Assembly: GCA_946622645.1 (NCBI GenBank)
Contig: CAMOQF010000010.1
Coordinates: forward strand, 1 to 33,882
From: an uncultured Blautia sp.
Lineage (GTDB): Bacteria > Bacillota > Clostridia > Lachnospirales > Lachnospiraceae
Reading direction: 5' to 3'
DNA length: 33,882 nt
The translations under genes were made by a program, and so were the position numbers. A model generated the notes under the pieces. That model made no database searches, was not told where the DNA came from, and saw only the letters and a list, made by a program, of their open reading frames with translations. This document shows, piece by piece, positions 22,646 to 29,532 of this stretch; positions within the stretch are counted from its first letter, which is position 1; each line of letters opens with the position of its first letter.

Positions 22646-24649
22646 ATGAAAGATACGGAAAAAAAAGAGACAACAGCGAACACAGAAAAGGACCGGATCT
22701 TCTCGGAAAGAAAGGAACTGAAAAAAAAGGCGAAGCTGGTCGTCCGCAGGCACTATTTCCTTCTCCTGTTCCTGTCGGCCGTGATGATGTTTTTCGGCGT
22801 GGAATACAACCTCACGATAGACGGAATGGAAGACCGGAGCATCTATGATGTTTTCCTGGGCGAGGAAGAAACCGAGGTAAAGGAAGAAAAAAAGGCGGAT
22901 ACGATCCTGGATTCTGGAGATGTACTGGGATTGATACTGGTAGGAGACATGCAGTCTGCCATATTCCAGTCAGACAAGCTGCTGCAGAGCATTAAAGAGT
23001 CACCGGAAGGGAGCGCGGCGCTTGGCAGAACAGACGGTGTACTGGCGGGAATGGTCAACGCGGTGTCCTCCGGCAAGCTGTTCGTCACGATCGGACAGGG
23101 TCTTCAGTCGATCTTTCATTCAAACAAAGCGACGGCTATCATCTTCATTCTGGGAAGCCTTCTGTTCTTTATGCTGGTACACAGCTTCCGTACGCTGTAT
23201 TCTGCTATATACAGACGGATGTACCTGGAGGCCAGGGTCTATGAGAAGGTATCTTTAATGGACATCCTGCATTTCCTGACGGTCCGCAAGATGTGGAAAG
23301 CCCTGTGGACCATGTTTGTATCTGACATCTATCTCTCTCTTTGGAGCCTGACGATCATAGGAGGCATCATCAAGACGTATTCCTACGCCTGTGTGCCGGA
23401 CATTGTGGCGGAAAATCCATCCCTCAAAGCCAACGAAGCCATCACGCTCTCCAGGCGGATGATGAACGGCCACAAGATAGAATTTTTCAAATATCAGATG
23501 ACAATGCTTGGCTGGATCATCCTGGGCATTGTTACTCTGGGCATCTCGGACCTGGTGTACGGAGTGCCTTACCGGAGCGCCTGCTACGCGGAGTTTTACG
23601 CAAGGCTCCGCACGATCTCCATGGATAACGGCCTGACGGGCACAGAAGCGCTGGATGACCGCTATCTCTTTGAAAGAGCCGACAAGATCCTTCTGTACGA
23701 GACTTATTTCCCGGTGGTGGATGAGATCACGCTTCTTCACGAAGAAAAGCCGGAAGAGCTGACCGGTTTCAGAAAGGTGATGTCGGACTGGCTGGGGATC
23801 TGGGTCGGATCGCTGGAATCCAAAAGAAAGCACGAGAACTATGAAGGCCGGTCCTTTGCCATCGCTGCGTTAAAGGACAGCATGGAAGGAAAAACCTACC
23901 CGCAGTGGCTGAATCCCCGCTGGAGAAAGAAAGAAATAGAAAAACAGGATCATTTTTCGTTCCTGCGGTGCTATTCCGTCTGGACGTTGATCCTGTTGTT
24001 CCTGGGCTTTTCATTTGTCGGATGGGTCTGGGAAGTGAGCCTGCACCTCATCCAGACCGGAGAATTTGCAAACCGCGGGACCCTTTTCGGCCCCTGGCTT
24101 CCGATCTACGGGAGCGGCGGCGTGATCGTGCTGCTTCTCTGCAGCCATTTCCGGAAGAATCCGGTGGCGGAGTTTATCCTGGCGACCCTTCTTTGCGGAA
24201 CGCTGGAATACTTCTCCGGCTGGTATCTGGAAACACGCTATCATCAGAGATGGTGGTCCTACGACGGATACTTTTTAAACATTCACGGGCGTGTCTGCGC
24301 GGAAGGTCTTCTGGTATTCGGCGTGGGCTGCTGCGCTATCGTATACCTGCTTGCGCCGGCGTTTGACTATCTGATCAGCAAGATCAAGGCAAGGACCCTT
24401 GTTCCGCTCTGCATAGTCCTTCTGGCAGTATTTACAACGGACCTGATCTATTCCTCAGCACACCCGAACGCTTCGGAAGGGGCGGTAGAATCGGCGTCAC
24501 TGCGTGATCTTCAGGGCGGGGAGGATGTTGGTCTGCCGGGCGGCGTCCGGATCAAAGGTGATCCGCACCTGATTTCCATACAACAGATCCCCGGAGGCGG
24601 GGACGCTGTCGGTCAGGAAGGTTACGCGCACGGCGTCTGCCGTCTTTAA
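22646..24649 (+). CDS. DUF975 - CmpB-like (PF06541) membrane fusion protein
   Basis: The protein has 667 residues. The N-terminal part (about 20-330) resembles the DUF975 family, with helices near 30-50, 170-190, 230-250 and 280-305. The C-terminal part (about 440-620) matches the putative ABC-transporter permease CmpB family: FVGWVWEVSLHLI, ANRGTLFGPWLPIYGSGG, GTLEYFSGWYLE, WWSYDGYFLNIHGRVCAEGLLVFG. No ATPase partner is nearby, so transport is unproven. The frame is open from 22601, but the ATG at 22646 fits the charged start and follows GAGGA. The last 50 or so residues (after HPNASEG) are low-grade sequence read antisense through the next gene. The natural end may be near 24488, which would need a one-base change (see findings). 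Confidence 0.87.
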   Translation: MKDTEKKETTANTEKDRIFSERKELKKKAKLVVRRHYFLLLFLSAVMMFFGVEYNLTIDGMEDRSIYDVFLGEEETEVKEEKKADTILDSGDVLGLILVGDMQSAIFQSDKLLQSIKESPEGSAALGRTDGVLAGMVNAVSSGKLFVTIGQGLQSIFHSNKATAIIFILGSLLFFMLVHSFRTLYSAIYRRMYLEARVYEKVSLMDILHFLTVRKMWKALWTMFVSDIYLSLWSLTIIGGIIKTYSYACVPDIVAENPSLKANEAITLSRRMMNGHKIEFFKYQMTMLGWIILGIVTLGISDLVYGVPYRSACYAEFYARLRTISMDNGLTGTEALDDRYLFERADKILLYETYFPVVDEITLLHEEKPEELTGFRKVMSDWLGIWVGSLESKRKHENYEGRSFAIAALKDSMEGKTYPQWLNPRWRKKEIEKQDHFSFLRCYSVWTLILLFLGFSFVGWVWEVSLHLIQTGEFANRGTLFGPWLPIYGSGGVIVLLLCSHFRKNPVAEFILATLLCGTLEYFSGWYLETRYHQRWWSYDGYFLNIHGRVCAEGLLVFGVGCCAIVYLLAPAFDYLISKIKARTLVPLCIVLLAVFTTDLIYSSAHPNASEGAVESASLRDLQGGEDVGLPGGVRIKGDPHLISIQQIPGGGDAVGQEGYAHGVCRL

Positions 24650-25642
24650 GGTGACCGTGTTGGCGGTCAGGCCGACCACTTCTCCGGAGACGGAAAACGG
24701 CATCTCTTCTTTTTTGAGATCTGCCGGGTCATCGCCGAACGCATAGTAAACGGTGGCGGAAGTGATATCACCGGTACCGTTTCCGCCTGCGTAGCGGAGA
24801 CGGACCCCCATCCCGGAGGAAAAACCGCCGGGCATGTAGCATCTGGCGCCGGAAAGGTCCGCTGACACCAGCGAAAGACCATCCTCCGGGACCACCTGCA
24901 GAACGGAACCGTAAAAGCTCTCGACAGTCCCCTTGAAAAGGTCTGTGGCCACGGAAAACTGATCCCCGTATTCATTGGTGATCTTTACGTTTTTGGTCAT
25001 TCTGGGCGTTTCGGGCACTTCTTTCCGGTCCGAAACGCTGATGACGCGGATCTGGGGAACCTCAAGGGAAAGACCCTCTCCGGGGTCCACATCCGGAATT
25101 TCCCCCAGGTAATGAATGAAAAGGCGGCCGCCGGTCCGGATGCCGTTTTTATAGTACTGGAGCGTGCCCGGGACCGGGCAGACGATCCGCCGGTTCTGTT
25201 TGTCCGTAAATGTGAGGGAATGCTGCGTCAGGCTGACCAGTGTTCCCTCAATGACGTTTTCGGTGAGTTCCTCTTCCTTGTGGAGCTCGTCCACCACCTT
25301 GAGTGCCTGCACGCCGGAAGCGTCTTCTCCGGAAAGGCGGCCTTCGTAGATCACGCTCACCGTGTCTCCGGCGATCAGTCCGTGTGAGGTCTCGATGGAA
25401 GCGCGGGAGGCGTCGAACAGATAGACGCTGCCTTCGGACGAGAGGGAGAGGAAGGCTCCGTCAAAGCTCTGCACCTTTCCGGACAGCTGGTCCATGTAGA
25501 CCCGCTCCTTTGGCTCGGGCGAGACGGTGGGCTCGACCGTCGTCTCTTCTATGTATTTTTCTTTGATCTGGTCAAGGCTGCCGCAGCCCCCCAGGATGAC
25601 CGAAAGGGACAGTATCGCGGCCGCCGTCATTTTGTTTTTCAT
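24497..25642 (-). CDS. lipoprotein built of repeated beta-barrel-like modules, unknown function
   Basis: The protein has 381 residues. The signal peptide ends in lipobox LGGC (Cys about 20), followed by a Pro/Glu/Thr linker. The rest appears to consist of four weak repeats of a strand-rich unit: SGKVQSFDGAFLSL, IEGTLVSLTQHSLTF, KGTVESFYGSVLQVV and SGEVVGLTANTVTLK. Each is followed by a G-D-x-V or similar turn (AGDTVSVIY, GGRLFIHY, GVRLRYAG, GNQVRITF), an OB/SH3-like barrel pattern. No enzyme motif is seen. The ATG at 25642 follows GGGAGGA. Its 3' end overlaps the convergent DUF975-CmpB frame by 153 bp, and I see no terminator between the two genes. Confidence 0.83.
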   Translation of the reverse strand: MKNKMTAAAILSLSVILGGCGSLDQIKEKYIEETTVEPTVSPEPKERVYMDQLSGKVQSFDGAFLSLSSEGSVYLFDASRASIETSHGLIAGDTVSVIYEGRLSGEDASGVQALKVVDELHKEEELTENVIEGTLVSLTQHSLTFTDKQNRRIVCPVPGTLQYYKNGIRTGGRLFIHYLGEIPDVDPGEGLSLEVPQIRVISVSDRKEVPETPRMTKNVKITNEYGDQFSVATDLFKGTVESFYGSVLQVVPEDGLSLVSADLSGARCYMPGGFSSGMGVRLRYAGGNGTGDITSATVYYAFGDDPADLKKEEMPFSVSGEVVGLTANTVTLKTADAVRVTFLTDSVPASGDLLYGNQVRITFDPDAARQTNILPALKITQ

Positions 25643-25665
25643 GCAAGTCCTCCCTGAGGGCGTAC

Positions 25666-25693
25666 TTTACATTTAGTATATATATGCTATAAT
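25666..25693 (+). promoter_or_regulatory. sigma-A promoter of the FolT-like gene
   Basis: TTTACA (25666-25671), a 16-bp spacer and a perfect TATAAT (25688-25693), followed by a leader of about 45 nt. It lies in the divergent gap with the lipoprotein gene. Confidence 0.72.
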
Positions 25694-25745
25694 CGGCTGT
25701 GTAATCTTTAGTTTATGAGAACTGGCAGCATTCGGAGGAAGGGAA

Positions 25746-26285
25746 TTGAAAGAACAAAAAACACACTTCACCACCATCTCACTGGTCTATATGGCGCTTC
25801 TGGTGGCGCTCAACCTGGTCCTGATGAGAGTGCTCCGAATTGAGCTGGGGGCTTACAGGATCACTGTCGGCTATATCGCGACCATCATGGCCGGTATCTG
25901 GCTGGGACCGCTGCCCGGCGCGGTCTGCGGACTCACGGCGGATCTTCTGGGATGCCTGATCGACGGATACGCCGTCAACCCGCTGATCTCTCTGTCCGCC
26001 ATGGTGTGGGGCATCGTTCCGGCCTTCACCCTCCGTGCTCTGTCGGCCGGAAACAGGAAGGCACGTACAGCCGGCATTGTCGTCTCGGTCTCCGTGACGA
26101 GCTTTGTCTGCATTCTTTTTCTGACGACGGCAGGGCTTGTGATGATCGGCTATAATCTGGCGGCCATTCTGCCCGGAAGAGCGCTGGAAGCGCTCTGCGC
26201 CGCGGTCATCTACAGCGTTCTGACCTGCGTCTTATACTTCAGCCCGGTGACTGCGCTGATCCGGGAGAAGACGGCTGTACCCTGA
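25746..26285 (+). CDS. ECF transporter S component, folate (FolT) type
   Basis: A 179-residue membrane protein with five or six helices. S components bind a vitamin and dock to a shared energising module (EcfA/A'/T) encoded elsewhere. Features matching the FolT group are the N-terminal LVYMALLVALNLVLMRVL, ITVGYIATIMAGIWLGPLPGAVCGLTADLLG, and near the C-terminus ILPGRALEALCAAVIYSVLTCVL, where FolT has its conserved Pro-x-Arg-x-x-Glu. The start is TTG at 25746, 5-6 nt after GGAGGAAGG; no ATG fits. It overlaps the convergent GNAT gene by 47 bp. Folate as ligand is inferred from family resemblance. Confidence 0.85.
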   Translation: MKEQKTHFTTISLVYMALLVALNLVLMRVLRIELGAYRITVGYIATIMAGIWLGPLPGAVCGLTADLLGCLIDGYAVNPLISLSAMVWGIVPAFTLRALSAGNRKARTAGIVVSVSVTSFVCILFLTTAGLVMIGYNLAAILPGRALEALCAAVIYSVLTCVLYFSPVTALIREKTAVP

Positions 26286-27039
26286 ACCAGTAAGTATAGA
26301 TCTTCTGAAAGCCCAGAGAGTGATAGAGCTCCTGGGCTCCTTTGTTATTCTGTACCACCTGGAGGTAGGCGTTTTCTGCGCCGCAAAGTCTGCCACGGTG
26401 CAGAAGCCCTGTACAGATCCGGCGCGCCATGCCCTGCCTTCGATACGCTTCGCTTACGTGGATCGCATAGATCCCGATGTAGTCGCGGTCCAGGATCCCA
26501 AGGCCCGTGGCGACCACGCCTTCTTCCCGCCGGATACAGGCGGCGATGGTCCGCTTGGGTATGGAATGATACATGGAGGGAACGATACGCCTGTGGACCG
26601 GATTGGTCATTCCTTTCAGACGGAACAGACTTTCGATCCATTCATCCGGGATGTCGTCTGTATACTCCACATCACCGAAGGACAGTGCGGAGGATTCCTG
26701 AGACGCTTCCTGCATATCCGGACAGGAGAGGCGCATGGTGCATACATCGGTCACATGCTGGATCTCATAGCCTCTGTTTTCCAGCATATAGTCAAAATCC
26801 GGCGATACCAGGGGGCTGATCTTAAACACGGCCGGCGTGCCGTTGCGGCAGTATTCCTCTTCGCAGTAGGGGATCTTTTCCCGCCAGGGCAGGACCGAGG
26901 GGGAGAGCTGCTCCACGCTGTTGGTCCTGTGGGTATAAAAATCCGAAAAACGCAGGATCCATCCGTCGTACATTTCCATTTTGTGGGATGGCCACGCGTT
27001 CAGGGACATGTCTTCTATCTGTTTGATCAATCCGTCCAT
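26239..27039 (-). CDS. GNAT-family N-acetyltransferase
   Basis: The protein has 266 residues. The N-terminal half (1-125) is a degenerate GNAT-like domain with AWPSHKMEMYDGWILRFSDFYTHRTNSVEQL, typical of two-domain GNAT proteins. The C-terminal half (about 130-255) holds the acetyl-CoA site: IGIYAIHVSEAYRRQGMARRI (R-x-x-G-x-A loop) and a C-terminal YLQVVQNNKGAQELYHSLGFQKIYTYW. The acceptor is unknown; it may be a small molecule or a protein amine. The ATG at 27039 follows GGGAGA. The last 15 or so residues (PSSPGSAQSPG) overlap folT antisense and may be an unselected tail. Confidence 0.9.
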   Translation of the reverse strand: MDGLIKQIEDMSLNAWPSHKMEMYDGWILRFSDFYTHRTNSVEQLSPSVLPWREKIPYCEEEYCRNGTPAVFKISPLVSPDFDYMLENRGYEIQHVTDVCTMRLSCPDMQEASQESSALSFGDVEYTDDIPDEWIESLFRLKGMTNPVHRRIVPSMYHSIPKRTIAACIRREEGVVATGLGILDRDYIGIYAIHVSEAYRRQGMARRICTGLLHRGRLCGAENAYLQVVQNNKGAQELYHSLGFQKIYTYWFRVQPSSPGSAQSPG

Positions 27040-27069
27040 ACCATTCTCCCAAGATAAATTTCCTTAATT

Positions 27070-27099
27070 ATGTTAACATAACCGCATAAACCAGGTCAA
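27070..27099 (-). promoter_or_regulatory. promoter candidate of the GNAT gene
   Basis: On the minus strand TTGACC (27099-27094), an 18-bp spacer and TAACAT (27075-27070), about 30 bp before the start codon. It is a moderate match. Confidence 0.5.
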
Positions 27100-27122
27100 G
27101 GTTTCGGTGATGATGATTTTTA

Positions 27123-27152
27123 CTGACAGAACTGTCATCTTTGTGTTATGAT
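27123..27152 (+). promoter_or_regulatory. promoter of the PP2C phosphatase gene with overlapping palindrome
   Basis: CTGACA (27123-27128), an 18-bp spacer and TATGAT (27147-27152). A perfect inverted repeat TGACAG-AA-CTGTCA (27124-27137) covers the -35 element and looks like an operator for a dimeric repressor. No matching repressor gene is in the window. Confidence 0.6.
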
Positions 27153-27220
27153 AGATTGTGAGAAGATTTGTGTAAGTTTATACAGACAGGATTTATGTGA
27201 TACATTGGAGAGTTTTGAAA

Positions 27221-29296
27221 ATGCTGTTGATGATATTGAAGATGTCGGCGGTGACACTGCTGTATGTGCTGTTGACGATATGTCTCTGGAGATGGACCCA
27301 TGGGAAAAGACTCACAGGATTCCAGAAGATCGCTGTCGGCCTGATCTATGGTATGTGTTCGATATTGTCTACGCACTTCGGCATCGATTATGGACACATG
27401 CTGCTGAACGTGCGTGATGTCGGTCCGTTGGCTGCCGGCCTCTTTTTTGACCCGGTTTCCGGCATCATCGCCGGAGTGATCGGAGGCGTCGAACGGTATA
27501 TTGCCGGGACATACTTTGACGTGGGATCGTATACACGGATCGCGTGCAGCGTATCCACATGCCTTGCCGGGTTTGTCGCTGCGATCATGAACATCGGGCT
27601 GTTTAAGGGAAAGAAGCCTTCGGCGTTCTATGGCTTTTTTATGGGCGCGGTCATGGAAGTTTTTCACATGTACGCGGTCTTTATTACCCATCGGAACGAC
27701 ATGAAAATGGCGCTTTACGTGGTAAAGATCTGTGCCGCCCCGATGATCGTGTTTACCGGTATAGGCATCGCGCTGTCCAGTATAGCGATGAAAGCCCTCT
27801 CGCATGAACTGAAAAAACCGTTTCCCCACTCCAAACGGGAGGATACACCCGTATCACACAGATTTCAGGTATGGCTGTTTTTCGTCACATTGGTGGTGCT
27901 AGCTGCGAATTTTCTGTTTGCTGATTTCCTGCAGACACAAAAGGCCCGGCAGGATGCACGGGGATTATTGAACCAGGTCGCGCAGGGAGCGATAGCCACC
28001 TATGAGGAGGCGATGGACAAGGGGGACGATCTCGAGTCCGTTCTGCATACACTGGCAAACACCCGTTTCGGCGAAACGGGATCCATCGATGTCGTGCTTC
28101 GTACGGGAAAGGTCCTGAGCGGAAAACATGCAGGGCAGCAGCTTGCGAAAGCGACCCGGGCGTTAGAGAACATGGAGGAAGAAGAGGGCATTTTTATCCA
28201 GAACGTGTTCGGAACGGAATACATAGGAAGGGTCGATACGATCGATGAAAACCTGTCGCTTCTGACACTGTATCCCACTGCGGAAGCTTATGCGGACCGT
28301 GACGCTCAGATGTACGAAACCGGTCTTGGCGATATCCTGTTGTTCACGGTCATCTATGTCCTGATCACTTTGCTGGTACAGCATATCGTTGTGGAAAACA
28401 TGATCATGGTCAACAGATCGCTTTCCAGGATCACCAACGGAGACCTGAATGAAGTCGTGAACGTGCGTGAATCATCGGAATTTGCATCGCTCTCCGACGA
28501 CATCAACCAGACCGTCGAAGTGCTGAAGGGTTATATTGCAGCCGCTGAAAAGCGGTTCGAGCAGGAGCTGGAGCTTGCCCGTTCGATCCAGGAAGCTGCC
28601 CTGCCCAAAAATTTCACCTTCCAGCGGAAGGATTTTGAGATCTTTGCGACCATGGACCCGGCCAAAGAGGTCGGCGGAGACTTTTACGATTTCTTCTTCG
28701 TCAACAAAGATATGCTGGCGATGGTGATCGCGGACGTCTCCGGCAAAGGCATTCCGGCAGCCCTCTTTATGATGCGTGCCAAAACGGCGGTCAGGGGCAT
28801 GGCGGAAGCAGGCCGAAGCCCGGAAGAGATCGCCCATCATGTCAACAAGGTCCTATGCCAGGAAAACGATGTAGAGATGTTTGTGACGGCCTGGATCAGC
28901 GTCATGAATCTGGCGACCGGAATGATGTGCTGTGTGAATGCCGGTCATGAATATCCAGCCATCATGCGTTCCGGCGGAGAATACGAACTGTTCAAGGATA
29001 AACACGGCGCTGCGCTTGGCGTGATGGAAGGTCTTCGATACAGACAGTATGATCTGCAGCTGAACCCGGGCGACAAGCTGTTCGTCTATACGGACGGCAT
29101 CCCCGAAGCCATCAACGAGAAAGACGAGCAGTACGGGCCGGCACGTATGCTGCAGATCCTGAACAGGACCAGGAATCTGCCGATGCAGGAGGTCCTTCCC
29201 ATTGTGCGGAAGGATATCTCGGATTTTGCGGGCAAAGCCGAACAGTTCGATGATATCACCATGCTTGGCTTCTGCTATACAGGAGAGGCGGAATAA
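27221..29296 (+). CDS. membrane-bound PP2C/SpoIIE-type serine phosphatase with 5TM-LYT sensor
   Basis: The protein has 691 residues. The N-terminal six helices (about 1-190) include GPLAAGLFFDPVSGIIAGVIGGVERYIAG, the signature of the LytS-type 5TM sensor. A further helix (about 220-238), an extracellular Cache-like segment (about 240-365), another helix (about 370-392), a HAMP-like linker and a short coiled coil precede the phosphatase (about 450-690). Metal-binding motifs are intact: GGDFYDF near 484, DVSGKGIPAALFM near 504, NAGHEYP, YTDGIPEA and FDDITML. Such enzymes dephosphorylate anti-sigma-factor antagonists. GGAGAG lies 8 nt before the ATG at 27221; the GTG at 27197 is in frame but has no good site. 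No antagonist or anti-sigma gene is adjacent, so the target is unknown. Confidence 0.93.
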   Translation: MLLMILKMSAVTLLYVLLTICLWRWTHGKRLTGFQKIAVGLIYGMCSILSTHFGIDYGHMLLNVRDVGPLAAGLFFDPVSGIIAGVIGGVERYIAGTYFDVGSYTRIACSVSTCLAGFVAAIMNIGLFKGKKPSAFYGFFMGAVMEVFHMYAVFITHRNDMKMALYVVKICAAPMIVFTGIGIALSSIAMKALSHELKKPFPHSKREDTPVSHRFQVWLFFVTLVVLAANFLFADFLQTQKARQDARGLLNQVAQGAIATYEEAMDKGDDLESVLHTLANTRFGETGSIDVVLRTGKVLSGKHAGQQLAKATRALENMEEEEGIFIQNVFGTEYIGRVDTIDENLSLLTLYPTAEAYADRDAQMYETGLGDILLFTVIYVLITLLVQHIVVENMIMVNRSLSRITNGDLNEVVNVRESSEFASLSDDINQTVEVLKGYIAAAEKRFEQELELARSIQEAALPKNFTFQRKDFEIFATMDPAKEVGGDFYDFFFVNKDMLAMVIADVSGKGIPAALFMMRAKTAVRGMAEAGRSPEEIAHHVNKVLCQENDVEMFVTAWISVMNLATGMMCCVNAGHEYPAIMRSGGEYELFKDKHGAALGVMEGLRYRQYDLQLNPGDKLFVYTDGIPEAINEKDEQYGPARMLQILNRTRNLPMQEVLPIVRKDISDFAGKAEQFDDITMLGFCYTGEAE

Positions 29297-29306
29297 ACAC
29301 ATACAA

Positions 29307-29353
29307 AAACCCTTTCAAAACTGTACGCAGCGGTTTTGAAAGGGTTTGTTTTT
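29307..29353. terminator. bidirectional Rho-independent terminator
   Basis: A perfect 15-bp inverted repeat AAACCCTTTCAAAAC/GTTTTGAAAGGGTTT (29307-29321, 29333-29347) with an 11-nt loop and T runs on both strands. It ends the phosphatase gene and the convergent clpB-DUF4250 transcript. Confidence 0.92.
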
Positions 29354-29358
29354 TGTGA

Positions 29359-29532
29359 TCAGATAAACTGATTCTGCTCTTCATCGTAATAATAATCGAT
29401 GGAAGCAAGCTTTTCGATCAGCTCGTTTTTTTTGATCCCGCGAAGGGTGCACAACGCTTCCAGGGACTCATAATAGTCGCGGAGCTGCGTATTGACATAG
29501 CTTAAAAGGATCACGGGGTCTTTTGGGATCAT
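29359..29532 (-). CDS. DUF4250 small protein, coupled to clpB
   Basis: A 57-residue protein, [20 protein letters not shown]... to ...DEEQNQFI, matching the DUF4250 family found in Clostridia and other gut anaerobes (start PKDP[13 protein letters not shown], end YDEE-x-NQF). It is soluble and mostly helical, with one Cys. Function is unknown. The ATG (29532-29530) overlaps the clpB stop TGA (29531-29529) as ATGA, so it is translated by coupling with clpB and should share its heat-shock control. A strong terminator follows. Confidence 0.9.
   Translation of the reverse strand: MIPKDPVILLSYVNTQLRDYYESLEALCTLRGIKKNELIEKLASIDYYYDEEQNQFI

Noticed and set aside
24497-24649. Reading the overlap of the two convergent genes as a designed antisense regulation
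   Set aside because: A one-base slip near the conserved end of the DUF975-CmpB protein explains it more simply.
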